Positions 7,979-17,300 of a stretch of 64,000 nucleotides of DNA are shown piece by piece. The position numbers were made by a program, and so were the translations under genes. Position 1 is the first letter of the stretch, and each line of letters starts with the position of its first letter. The notes under the pieces were generated by a model. That model saw nothing but the letters and a program-made list of their open reading frames with translations. It ran no database searches and had not been told where the DNA came from. The stretch comes from a virus: positions 1-64,000 of the IMG/VR virus record IMGVR_UViG_3300036791_000797. One strand, given 5' to 3'.

Positions 7979-8899
7979 GTGTTCGAGCTTCCCGCCCTGC
8001 CGGGGGCCATCAGCACCCTCAAGAACGAGGACTCCGATCGACTCAAGCGGGAGTTCGGTGACGATCTGGCCGTCTCCCCTGAGGATTGCCGCACCTGCCG
8101 GGGCACCGGCACCTTCCTCTGGTATGCCCGTGCCGCCGCTGACGATCACGATCCCAATGAGATCGTGGAGTTCAAATGCCCGTGTGAAGACCAGTGGTTA
8201 CTCAACAGATTCCTGTTGAACTGTGGGATCAAAAACAAGTATCAACGCTTCGATTGGCATGATCTGGATACTCCCATACTTCCCCCTGAGATCATCGACT
8301 ACTTGGGCAATGCCAAGCACATCATCGATGCCGGACTGGGCCTGGTGCTGTACGGACCCGAAGGCACCGGCAAGACCCTCCTGGCCGTCCTGCTGCTCAA
8401 GACCCTTATCGCCCGTGGTCACAACGGCTACTTCACCACCTATGCCGACATGATCCAGCGCTTTCACGAAGGCCGCTTCGATCGAGAAGAGCGGGAGTGG
8501 TTTTTCCGTCGGGTCAAGCACGCCTCGGTGTTGGTCATCGATGACATTGGCCGGGAGCAGAAGCGTAAGAGACTGGAGTGGAATCGTGCTGATAGAGAGA
8601 CTGAAATGGGGAACGTTTTAGTTGATAATCAGGGTGGTGAAGTTCTTGATCTGAACACCACTGCCGAGTTTCTCTTCGAGGATGTCATCCGCCACCGGGT
8701 GGCCATGGTCTCGCCCACCTTTGTCACCTCCAACCTGCCCCTCTCGGGCCTGGCTACCAAGTACGGCAGCAACGTCATGAGCCTGCTCGATGAGCAGGCC
8801 ATCCCGGTGGAACTGTCCGGCCCCGATTGGCGCATCTCCAGCAAGGATCGGGCCACCGCCGAGGTCCACCAGGGCCTGCGCCGTCCGGTGGTGCTGTAG
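7979..8899 (+). CDS. DnaC/IstB-like helicase loader ATPase with N-terminal zinc motif
   Basis: The GTG start follows TAG directly. 306 residues. N terminus: CRTCRGTG plus CPC, a DnaJ-type CxxCxGxG knuckle. Walker A GPEGTGKT at 126-133 and Walker B VLVIDDIG at about 184-191 are intact, as in DnaC-family AAA+ proteins. Position immediately before the DnaB-type helicase supports a loader role. Between the Walker B and sensor regions lies a stretch with many Arg and Lys (REQKRKRLEW). Confidence 0.85.
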   Translation: MFELPALPGAISTLKNEDSDRLKREFGDDLAVSPEDCRTCRGTGTFLWYARAAADDHDPNEIVEFKCPCEDQWLLNRFLLNCGIKNKYQRFDWHDLDTPILPPEIIDYLGNAKHIIDAGLGLVLYGPEGTGKTLLAVLLLKTLIARGHNGYFTTYADMIQRFHEGRFDREEREWFFRRVKHASVLVIDDIGREQKRKRLEWNRADRETEMGNVLVDNQGGEVLDLNTTAEFLFEDVIRHRVAMVSPTFVTSNLPLSGLATKYGSNVMSLLDEQAIPVELSGPDWRISSKDRATAEVHQGLRRPVVL

Positions 8900-10219
8900 G
8901 TGTCCAAGCTCGGAGAGAAGCAACTGATCTGTCACCTCACCGACGACGACTCGCTGCACACCCTGGTCACCGAGGGCCTCAACCTGGCCATCGTCCCCAC
9001 CGCCTCCCTGCGGGACGTGGTGGCCTTCGCCCTGGACTACTACACGAACTCCAGCGGCAACCTGGCCCCCACCATCGAGGTGTTCGAGGCCCACGAACTG
9101 TCGGCCGGGCGTACTATCGCCAACCTCCTGGACGACCTGGAGATCCCCTGGCGGGACGGTTATGAGGTGTCCATCGAGTGGATCCTGACCGACCTGGTGG
9201 GCACCTACGTCACCTCCAAGTCCCAGACCCTCATGCGCGAGGGCGGCACCAAGCTGCTCGAAGCCGACACCGAGGACCGCCTGGAGGTCTTCTCCGACTT
9301 CGTCACCGAGGCCACCGAACTGGTCCTGTCCCTGCAGGAGCGGCGCACCAGGGTGGAGATGACCGCCGACATCGGGGAGCGGCTACTGGCCTACGAGGAC
9401 CGGGTGGCCAACAAGGACCTGCGCCGGGGCCTGACCATGGGCCTGGATCAGGTGGACGCCGTCACCTCCTTCATCCACCCCGGTGAACTGGCCATGCTGG
9501 CGGCCTTCGCCAAGCTGGGCAAGAGCTTCGCCTTGAACCGCATCGCCCTCATGGCCTGGCACTCGGGCATGCCGGTGGCACTGTTCACCCTGGAGAACGA
9601 CATCGACATGACGCTGGACCGCATGGCCTGCTTGGCCGCCGGGGTGGACCCGGCTCGTTGGCAACGCGGGGAGTGCCCCGACTTCGAGGTGGACCGGGTC
9701 CGGGACCGTTTGGACGAGATGGAGAAGTCCGACTGCCCCTTGCACATCCTCTCTCCCGATCCCGGTCAGCGCACCCCCCACGCCATGGTCCGCATGGCCC
9801 AGATCCTGGGGGCCGAGGCCATCATCATCGACCAACTCAGCCACATCGAGCATCCCGATCCGGGCCGCAAACGGGCCGACATCATCGAGACCGAGAAGCT
9901 GCGCTCGCTGCGCCTGCTGGTGGCCACCGGCCGTCACCGCATGTCCTGCCTGGTGGCTCACCAGATCAACCGGGAGGGCAAGAAGGCCGCCGATAAGCGG
10001 GGCTGGCATGAGATGTGGGACCTGGCTGAGACAGCCGGGGCCGAGCGGGAGACCGACCTGGTTTGTAGCATGTACCAGTCCAATGACATGGCCCAGGTAA
10101 AGCAAGTGCTATTCCAGATACTTGCCTCCCGGAGAACCGCCATCAAATGGTGGGAGATCAAGTGGCAGATGGAACAGGGTGACGCCAGAGTTCTGGGTGA
10201 GAAGCGGCCGTATGGCTAG
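8900..10219 (+). CDS. DnaB-type replicative helicase
   Basis: 439 residues, GTG start right after the loader stop. The RecA-like core has LAAFAKLGKSFALNRIA (Lys-Ser at 208-209), where the first P-loop Gly is replaced by Ala, and a Walker B strand AIIIDQLSH ending at Asp311. LVAHQINREGKKAADKRG resembles the DnaB H3/H4 region. The N-terminal 150 residues fit the DnaB N domain. The stop overlaps the primase start by 8 bases. Confidence 0.85.
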   Translation: MSKLGEKQLICHLTDDDSLHTLVTEGLNLAIVPTASLRDVVAFALDYYTNSSGNLAPTIEVFEAHELSAGRTIANLLDDLEIPWRDGYEVSIEWILTDLVGTYVTSKSQTLMREGGTKLLEADTEDRLEVFSDFVTEATELVLSLQERRTRVEMTADIGERLLAYEDRVANKDLRRGLTMGLDQVDAVTSFIHPGELAMLAAFAKLGKSFALNRIALMAWHSGMPVALFTLENDIDMTLDRMACLAAGVDPARWQRGECPDFEVDRVRDRLDEMEKSDCPLHILSPDPGQRTPHAMVRMAQILGAEAIIIDQLSHIEHPDPGRKRADIIETEKLRSLRLLVATGRHRMSCLVAHQINREGKKAADKRGWHEMWDLAETAGAERETDLVCSMYQSNDMAQVKQVLFQILASRRTAIKWWEIKWQMEQGDARVLGEKRPYG

Positions 10220-11306
10220 GTTTCGCACCGGGGTAACAGGAGCTAAGGAGCGGTCCAGTGACTTCCTGGTCTACTCACTGCTATCCGACACCGAGAAGGA
10301 GCGGCTGGCCCGCTCCCTGCTAGCCGAGTTCGGGGTCACCCACGTCGCCAACGTCACCAATCGGGGCGAGATGATCCACTCCTGTTGCCTGCCCCTGGGC
10401 GGGCACCGCAACGGGGACGCCAATCCCTCGGCCTCCTTCAACTTCCAGAAGCTGACCTACAACTGCTACGGCTGCGGTAATAGCGGCGGCCTGCTGTGGT
10501 TCATCGCCACCTGCCGCGGCACCTCAGCCACCGAAGCCCGGACCTGGTTGGGCTCCCAGACCGGCATCGGGGAGGAGCAGGACCTGGCCGCCTTCTTGGC
10601 CTTCTTCGACGCCCTGTGGTCACCCCAGCGGGTCGAGCATCCGCCTCTGCCAAAGTACGACCCCAGTGTCCTCGATCCCTGGCGGCTCATTCACCCCTGG
10701 CTCACCGACGGCCGTCACATTCCGGTGGAGACCCTCATCGCCTTCGACGTGGGTTACGACCCCGAGTACCGGGTGCCCCTTCATGAGGGCGAGTCCCTGC
10801 GCTGGATCACCTCGGAGCGCATCATCATCCCGCACTGGTGGCGAGGCGACCTGGTTGGTTGGCAATCCCGCCGCCTCAATGCCGACGGCACGGCCAAGTA
10901 CCTCAACAGCGGGGATTTTCCACGGGAGTTTTCTCTCTACCATTACGATCCGAAACGACCGGCGTTAGTGGTGGAATCCCCTATGAGCGTGCTGTCCAAG
11001 TATGCCATGTGTTCTGACATCGAGGCTACCTTTGGGGCTTCGGTCACCGATTACCAGGTCCAGCTATTGGCCAATCATCCTAGGGTCACGCTGTTCTTCG
11101 ACAACGATGAGCCGGGCTGGCATGCCACCGAGGAAGTTGGCAAGACTTTGATGGACTATACCGACGTGCTGGTCATCGACAATCCTTACAATGCTGACGC
11201 CGCTGATCTCACCGAGGATCTCTTCAGCGATCTGATAGCCAATCCCATCCCGTTTGCCATGTGGAAACCACCCAAGACGTTGGCGGAGTTACCCCATGCA
11301 AGTTGA
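10212..11306 (+). CDS. DNA primase with CHC2-type zinc finger and Toprim domain
   Basis: Start chosen at ATG 10212 (364 residues) inside the end of the helicase gene. The zinc site is CC-x6-H...CYGC (residues 58-88), the CHC2 pattern of DnaG-type primases. The Toprim motif is seen as ALVVESPMS and LFFDNDEPGW near residues 255-305. It would make primers for the DnaE polymerase encoded at 14.3 kb. Confidence 0.85.
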   Translation: MARFRTGVTGAKERSSDFLVYSLLSDTEKERLARSLLAEFGVTHVANVTNRGEMIHSCCLPLGGHRNGDANPSASFNFQKLTYNCYGCGNSGGLLWFIATCRGTSATEARTWLGSQTGIGEEQDLAAFLAFFDALWSPQRVEHPPLPKYDPSVLDPWRLIHPWLTDGRHIPVETLIAFDVGYDPEYRVPLHEGESLRWITSERIIIPHWWRGDLVGWQSRRLNADGTAKYLNSGDFPREFSLYHYDPKRPALVVESPMSVLSKYAMCSDIEATFGASVTDYQVQLLANHPRVTLFFDNDEPGWHATEEVGKTLMDYTDVLVIDNPYNADAADLTEDLFSDLIANPIPFAMWKPPKTLAELPHAS

Positions 11307-11523
11307 GTTTCATGTGGCCATCTTCGATGAGGACCAGGCTCAGCGCGAAAATAAGCGGGCCGAGATAGGATTCTCTTTCACTGGCATGACCGAAGTGCAA
11401 CGAGGACTGTTGATCTATATCCTGCGTCGAACCGCGGACAAGCTGGAAGAGCATGCACCCAACGAACAGGAGGCTATGGCCGATGTCTTTGCGGAAAACA
11501 GGGTCAGGGAAGATCCTCAATGA
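11296..11523 (+). CDS. Small acidic hypothetical protein
   Basis: 75 residues from ATG 11296, overlapping the primase end by 11 bases. Beta then helix, acidic, no Cys. It lies in the replication operon and overlaps the next gene by 41 bases. No function assigned. Confidence 0.55.
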   Translation: MQVEFHVAIFDEDQAQRENKRAEIGFSFTGMTEVQRGLLIYILRRTADKLEEHAPNEQEAMADVFAENRVREDPQ

Positions 11524-11659
11524 GCAAGACGAGGACCTGACCAAGACCGGCCCAGAGCGTCTGGCCTCCTACGAGGCCCTGGCCACCGAGATGACCGAGG
11601 AAGAGCGCCGGGCTGCCATGAGTGAAGACATACGTCGAGCGCAGGGGAATGCCCAATAA
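11483..11659 (+). CDS. Small charged hypothetical protein
   Basis: 58 residues. The ATG at 11483 has AGGAGG (11468-11473) nine bases upstream, the best ribosome site in this stretch, although it lies inside the preceding gene. The product is a charged helix (MTEEERRAAMSEDIRRAQG). It overlaps the next gene slightly. Confidence 0.5.
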   Translation: MSLRKTGSGKILNEQDEDLTKTGPERLASYEALATEMTEEERRAAMSEDIRRAQGNAQ

Positions 11660-12572
11660 TCCACCCACCCGGCCGCCCTGGGAACGCCAGCGCCCGGACA
11701 ATCCCAAGCCACCCCGGCTCAACCGCCAGGCCGGTCCCGGTGACGGGGCCTTCGCGGATGACATCTGGGTCGGTGATCCCGAGACCTGGGTGGCCGAACG
11801 CAGCCCGGCCTTCGTGGCGGCTCAGGATCGGCCCAAACCCCGAGCCGTGGAGGCCGGACCCATGGAGTTCTCCACCTCGGTAGGCCTGGAGCCCTGGCCC
11901 CTGGTCGTATGGGATGTCAATGCGTACTATGCCGAACTGGGCCTGTCCTTCCGCGCCACCCGGCGAGAGATCAGGGAGGCCTACCAGCGCCTGGCCGGGG
12001 ACGCCTCCGAGCGATTGACCTACATCGTCAAGCAACTCCTCGATCCCAGCATCCGCTCCACCTACGACGCCTGTCAGCCCGGCAGCGTCTTCTTCGATCG
12101 CTATATCGCGGAGTATGTCAAGGGCCAGATGCTGTCCGATCAGATGGCCGAGCATGGTCGTATCCTGACCTTCGATGACCAGATCGCTCAGGATCTGCAC
12201 TCCATCGACCTGAGCCAGTACATGGATCGACCGTTTGACATGGTCCCACCCATGAGCCACAATGGGCCATCTCGATGGCGCTGGGGGTTCTACCTCTGGG
12301 CCAGCGACGACTACAACACCGACAAGCTGCGCCAGTGGCAGGGACTTCTGGTAAGCGCTCTTGCTCGAAAGGGGGTCGTACTCAATCTCAGCGTCGGCCT
12401 GGTCGGCGGCTCCCTGGAGCCAATGAGGGTCGAGGCGGTTGGCTACCGAGTGGTCGCATTCCTGGACGACACTGAATCGCCAACTCTGGAGCTAGCCCAG
12501 GCTGCTGCAGACCGAGTGGTCGAGACCGTAATCATCATGCAATCCGAAAGGGTTCCCCGCCATGCCATCTAA
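11649..12572 (+). CDS. J-domain-like protein lacking HPD
   Basis: 307 residues from ATG 11649 (GTG 11622 possible). After a Pro-rich N terminus, residues 90-142 fit a J domain: YYAELGLSFRATRREIREAY, then LLDPSIRSTYD. The HPD tripeptide that triggers Hsp70 ATPase is absent; AGD (116-118) occupies the loop. The C-terminal half is unrecognised and contains a Trp-rich segment (SRWRWGFYLWAS). It lies between primase and ssDNA-binding protein, so it may be a replisome assembly factor; this is inference. Confidence 0.65.
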   Translation: MPNNPPTRPPWERQRPDNPKPPRLNRQAGPGDGAFADDIWVGDPETWVAERSPAFVAAQDRPKPRAVEAGPMEFSTSVGLEPWPLVVWDVNAYYAELGLSFRATRREIREAYQRLAGDASERLTYIVKQLLDPSIRSTYDACQPGSVFFDRYIAEYVKGQMLSDQMAEHGRILTFDDQIAQDLHSIDLSQYMDRPFDMVPPMSHNGPSRWRWGFYLWASDDYNTDKLRQWQGLLVSALARKGVVLNLSVGLVGGSLEPMRVEAVGYRVVAFLDDTESPTLELAQAAADRVVETVIIMQSERVPRHAI

Positions 12573-13761
12573 GTTTCGTACCGGAGCGGAGGAAGCTGCC
12601 AAGTCGCAGATGGCCTCCTTCAACCGGGTGGACTTCTTCTCCGTTCCCGATGGGAAGTCTGTTGTCGTCCGCTTTCTCATGGACTATGACGAGTGGCCTT
12701 CTGTAGAGGTTCACACCATGGTTCCCGTGCAGAAGAAGCAGCCGGAGGGTCGCCGTAGCTGGCCCAAGACCGTCCCGGCCATCTGCCGTCGCACCAAGCT
12801 GCCGGATGCTACCCCACTGGACGTGCAGCAGACCATGCCGCATTTCCCCTATCTGTACCCGGACTGCTACATCTGCGATTCCATCCGTAAGGCCGACGGC
12901 AAGGCCATCGGTCGTTCCTCCCGCTCTTTCACTCTGGTTGTCATCCGCGAGGAGGTCCGCGGTGACGGTAGCGATGCTCTGGGTGGCGAGGCCAACAAGG
13001 GCAAGCTGCTCGGTTACAAGGACCGCATGAAGGAAGTGGCGGTCACTGATGCCGCGGGCAAGCCCACCGGGGATGTCGAGAAGGTCCGCGACATCCAGAT
13101 CGTGCAGCAGGCCTACAGCAACTTCTTTATCCACCTGGAGGGCATGGCCGGAGTCCATGGCACCCTGCTCGACCGCGACTACTTCATCAAGCGCAAGGGC
13201 GAGTCCACCGACACCGAGTACCAGATCGTCCACCTCGACCCCCAGTACGTCAACGGGGCCAACGGGCCGGTCATCTTCGACCTGCGTGACGCCGAGTTTG
13301 CCAAGCGCTACGGCATCGAGGTCACCAGCCAGGGCCGCATCTACCCCGAGGAACTGGACCTCGACGCCCACATCGAGCGCCAGATGGGGGACCGCTACTA
13401 CGGGCTCTACATCGACCCCCGTATTCCCCAGCCTGTGGAGGGCAAGTCGGATAACTCCTCCGATGGCCAAGCCACCGCCACCCCGGTGGCCAAGCCGGAG
13501 ACCGAGGGTAGCGCCGATCAGATGGCCGCCCTACGCGATCGCGTGGTGGGCTACTCCAAGGGAGCCAACGGCCCCGCAGAGGCCCCTGCCGCCCCGGCTG
13601 TGGCTCAGGAGGCCCCGGCGGTCACGTTGCCCCCTGGAGCCACCCTGGAGCCCCCTGTGGTCCCCGCAGCGGCTCCTGCGCCCCCTCAGACCCCGGTCAC
13701 CGTCCCTGACGACATGCCGGTAGCTCCAGGCCAGCCCGTGGTGGTGCCGGACTTCGGCTGA
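12562..13761 (+). CDS. Probable single-stranded DNA-binding protein
   Basis: 399 residues. An N-terminal OB-like region (MASFNRVDFFSVPDGKS...) includes a possible zinc site (C-RRTK, CYICD near residues 75-105), as in T4 gp32-type proteins. The central part (LGYKDRMKEVAVTD...) is compact, and the last 100 residues are Pro/Ala-rich and disordered, like tails that recruit partners. Location between primase/J-protein and DnaE fits. The family call rests on overall pattern, not on one decisive motif. Confidence 0.6.
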   Translation: MPSKFRTGAEEAAKSQMASFNRVDFFSVPDGKSVVVRFLMDYDEWPSVEVHTMVPVQKKQPEGRRSWPKTVPAICRRTKLPDATPLDVQQTMPHFPYLYPDCYICDSIRKADGKAIGRSSRSFTLVVIREEVRGDGSDALGGEANKGKLLGYKDRMKEVAVTDAAGKPTGDVEKVRDIQIVQQAYSNFFIHLEGMAGVHGTLLDRDYFIKRKGESTDTEYQIVHLDPQYVNGANGPVIFDLRDAEFAKRYGIEVTSQGRIYPEELDLDAHIERQMGDRYYGLYIDPRIPQPVEGKSDNSSDGQATATPVAKPETEGSADQMAALRDRVVGYSKGANGPAEAPAAPAVAQEAPAVTLPPGATLEPPVVPAAAPAPPQTPVTVPDDMPVAPGQPVVVPDFG

Positions 13762-13779
13762 CAAGATGTCCTAGACGGT

Positions 13780-13815
13780 GGGTGGTCCGGCCTTGGGGAA
13801 GTGACCGGTCCACCC
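13780..13815 (+). terminator. GC-rich hairpin after ssDNA-binding protein gene
   Basis: GGGTGGTCCGG (13780-13790) pairs with CCGGTCCACCC (13805-13815) except for one internal mismatch. A pyrimidine-rich stretch follows. Likely a partial terminator before the dnaE operon. Confidence 0.5.
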
Positions 13816-13847
13816 GCCTTCTCTCCTCTCAGGCTGGAAGGAGAAAG

Positions 13848-14003
13848 ATGACGGCTGGCACCGCGATAGACATCGCGGCCCTCTTCTTCAGTGGCGTGGC
13901 CCTGTGCTTCTGCGCGCTGACGGCCAGGAACCTGCGCCGGATCAAGCAGGCCAACCAGCGGACCCAGCAGGCCTGTCAGCGCATCGAGGCGGCCAGAAGG
14001 TGA
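13848..14003 (+). CDS. Small single-span membrane protein
   Basis: 51 residues; ATG 13848 preceded by GGAAGGAGAAAG, a strong ribosome site. Residues 5-27 (AIDIAALFFSGVALCFCALTA) form one hydrophobic helix, followed by a basic, Gln-rich tail. The stop overlaps the next GTG (GTGA). It could be a membrane anchor or lysis-related protein, but nothing beyond topology supports a role. Confidence 0.6.
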   Translation: MTAGTAIDIAALFFSGVALCFCALTARNLRRIKQANQRTQQACQRIEAARR

Positions 14004-14347
14004 CCTGGCCCTGCCCGGCGGGCACGGTGGTACGGGCCGTACACCCCGACCTGGAGATCCCCATCCGCACGGCCTGCCGGGGCCACCTGTTTCAGACCAT
14101 GAACTCCGCCGTCCCGGTGGAGGCGACCTACTCCGAGTGCCGCTACGTGCAGGTCGTCACCTGTCTGGTGTGTGGCTACATCACCGCCCAACTGGATGCC
14201 GATTGGTTCCATGAAGCCACCGACGATGACATCACTGATTGCATCTACTACGTGGGTCAGATCATCGAGCATCTGCAGGAACGGCGCGAGAACCTGATCA
14301 AGCTATCCAGCAAAGCCCCGGCCTTCCTGTTACCGGCGGACATATGA
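14000..14347 (+). CDS. Hypothetical protein with two Cys/His sites
   Basis: 115 residues from GTG 14000. Contains C-x2-G-H and CLVCGY, a probable zinc ribbon at residues 30-65, followed by an acidic stretch and a C-terminal helix (DCIYYVGQIIEHLQERR). The stop overlaps the dnaE ATG (ATGA), so the two are coupled. Confidence 0.6.
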   Translation: MTWPCPAGTVVRAVHPDLEIPIRTACRGHLFQTMNSAVPVEATYSECRYVQVVTCLVCGYITAQLDADWFHEATDDDITDCIYYVGQIIEHLQERRENLIKLSSKAPAFLLPADI

Positions 14348-17300
14348 GACTCTTCACCCTCGAAGCCAATCTGCCCGGCAACGACCGAGCCATCATCAAC
14401 TTCGAAGGGGAGACCCAGGCCGCTCCCTGCGTGATGCGCGACTCCGATGACTTCCTGCATCTGATCGTGGTCACTCCCTACGTCTACAACAACACCTGGG
14501 AGCAGGCTTATCCCCTGGGGATCTCAGTGATAACTCACTACGACGGGCGAAGCTGGAACCATCTGATGGCTGATGCTTTCGTAGAGCAACGTCAAGTAGA
14601 GCCGGGTCGCTATTTCATCGGTATCGGGGCTCGCAGCCTTGATCATCCAACTCCATTCCGGCAGCTTGTTTTTGAACATGAGAAGCTCGATCAAATGGAG
14701 CGGGCCAAAGGTGGCTTCGTCAATGTCCACACCCATACCGAGTTCTCCGCCCTGGATGGCCTGTCCAAGGTTGAGGAGATCGTCAAGCTGGCCAAGGACA
14801 TGGACCAACCGGCCCTGGCCGTCACCGACCACGGCATCTGCGCCGCCCATCCTCACCTCCAGATCAAGGCTCGCGAAGCCGGGATCAAGCCTGTCTTCGG
14901 ACTGGAGGCGTACTTCGTCAACGACCGGCTGTGGCGGCCCAACGTCGAGATCCCCACTGTTACTGGCAAGGAAGCGAAGATCGACCAGGAGATGCAGGCG
15001 AAGCTGGAGGAAGCCAAGGCTGAGAGGGCACGCCAGCAGGACATCGGCAAGAACGGCTACTACCACCTGATCCTGTGGGCCATGACCACCGAGGGCCTGC
15101 ACAACCTGTGGGCCATGTCCACCGCCGCCCATCGGGAGGGCTTCTACTACCGGGCCAGGATGGACTGGGAGGTCCTGGAGCGCCTCAACACCGGCATCAT
15201 GGCCTCCACCGCCTGCCTGCGCGGCCCGCTGTCGGTGCCCCTGCTGGCCGACGACGAAGAGCTAGCCGTCCGCAACCTGGCCCGGCTGCAGAACGTCTTC
15301 GGGGACCGGCTCTACATCGAGCTTCACGCCAACCAGATCCCCGAGCAGGTCAAGGTCAACCACGGGCTCATCACCCTGGCCCAGCGCTTCAGCATCCCGC
15401 TCGTTGCTGCCGTCGATTCGCATTATCCCTGCCGGGAGGATCGCCCCACCCACCAGACCTGGCTGGCCCTGCAGACCAAGGACGACATCCAGGACGAGAA
15501 CGACCTCTTCGCCCGCAGCCAGGAGTACCACCTCATGGACCGGGCCGAGGTGTGCAACGCCCTGGAGGCCCACTATCCCAGGGGCCTGGTGTCGGCCGCC
15601 TTGGACCAGACGGTGGCCCTGGCGGAGCGTTGTGATGCCGAGGTGGTCTCCTCGTCGCGTCCGCCTATCTTCTCCAAGCCCACCCCGGCCATGCGGTACC
15701 TGACCGAGGAGGAGGTCACCCAGACCCTCCTGCAGGCCGATGTCACCCGGCTCATGGATATCTGTCTGGCCAACTGGGATCGTAAGGTCATAGGAAAGAC
15801 CAATCCAGAATCGGTGTATAGGGAGCGTTTCGAGAAAGAAATGCTCATGTATATCGACAAGAAGTTCTGTGGGTACTTCGACATTGTCAGTGACTACACC
15901 CGGTGGTCCAAGGAGCAGGGCTGGATCATGGGACCCTCCCGTGGCTCGGGTGGGGCCTGCCTGGTGGCCTATCTGGCCGACATCATCGAGATCGACCCCA
16001 TCGAGGCTGACCTGCCCCTGGCCCGGTTCATGACCCCCGGCCGGGTGGATCCCCCCGACTTCGACCTGGACTGGCCCACCACGGTGCGAACCCCGCTGCA
16101 GACCTACGTGGCCGAGCGGTGGGGTGAGGGCCATGTGGTGCGCGTCGGCACCCACACCCGGCTGAAGAACAAGGGCGTCTTCCGCTCCCTGGCCATGATC
16201 TACAAGTCCGACCCGGATCGCCAGGTGGACTTCCGGGACCTGGAGGCCATCATCGAGATCATCCGGGCCGAGGAGGCTGACTCCGCCGGGCTGGGCAAGC
16301 CCTGGGACGTGGTCTACCTGGCCAACGAGGATGTCTTCGCCCCCTACGTGGTCAAGTACCCGTGGCTGTTCGACCTGGCCGACAAGCTGGTGGGACGGCT
16401 CAAGAGCTACGGTCGTCACGCCGCGGGGATGGTCATCTCCACCGAAAACACCCTGACCGACTGGCTGCCTATGCGAATGGGCGAAGACGGTCACATGATC
16501 TCCGACTTCGACATGGAGGCCCTGGAGAAGCTCCACCTTCTCAAGTTCGATTTACTCACCTTACGCACGCTCGATACGTTGCAGGAATGCATTGATCTGA
16601 TCCACAAGCGCCGTCCCGATGCGCGTGTGGACATCTACTCCTGGGCCAAGGAGATGTACCAGGATCCCCTGGTCTGGGAGGGCATCCGGGATGGCTACAC
16701 CATGGGCCTGTTTCAGGTGGAGACCCCGGCGGTGACCGGGTTGATCCGCCGTATCCAGCCCAACAACCTCGATGAACTGGCTGACGTGATCACCCTGGTG
16801 CGGCCCGGTCCTACCAACTCCGGCCTGACCAATACCTACATACGTCGCAAGTTCGATCAGGAGCCCATCTCAGTCCCAGATCCCCGGCTGGTCGATGTCC
16901 TCTCCAAGACCTACGGCTGCATCGTCTACCAGGAGGACATCATCAACGTCTGTCGCATCCTGGCCGGGTACGACGAAGAAGAAGCAGACGCAGTTCGCAA
17001 GGTGCTTGGTAAAAAGAAGATCGAACAGGTCACTACCATGGGGCAAAAGTTCATCCCCGCCTGCGTCGAAAGAGGGATGGATAAAGAGGCCGCCGAATCC
17101 CTGTGGCATCAAATGGCGGAGTTTTCCAAGTACAGCTTCAACCGTGCCCACGCCTATGCCTACGCTGTTCTTTGCTATTGGACGGCCTGGTTCAAGTTCC
17201 ATTACACCCCGGAGTTTCTCACCTCGGTGCTGTCCACTGCCGACAAGGTCCGTATCCCGGACTTCGTCAACGAGGCCCGGCGCATGCACTTCAAGGTGCT

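Noticed and set aside
15075-15635. Long alternative frames inside dnaE, nrdJ, terL and the virion genes
   Set aside because: They are Arg/Pro/Gly/His-rich shadows of GC-rich genes, without motifs or initiation signals.
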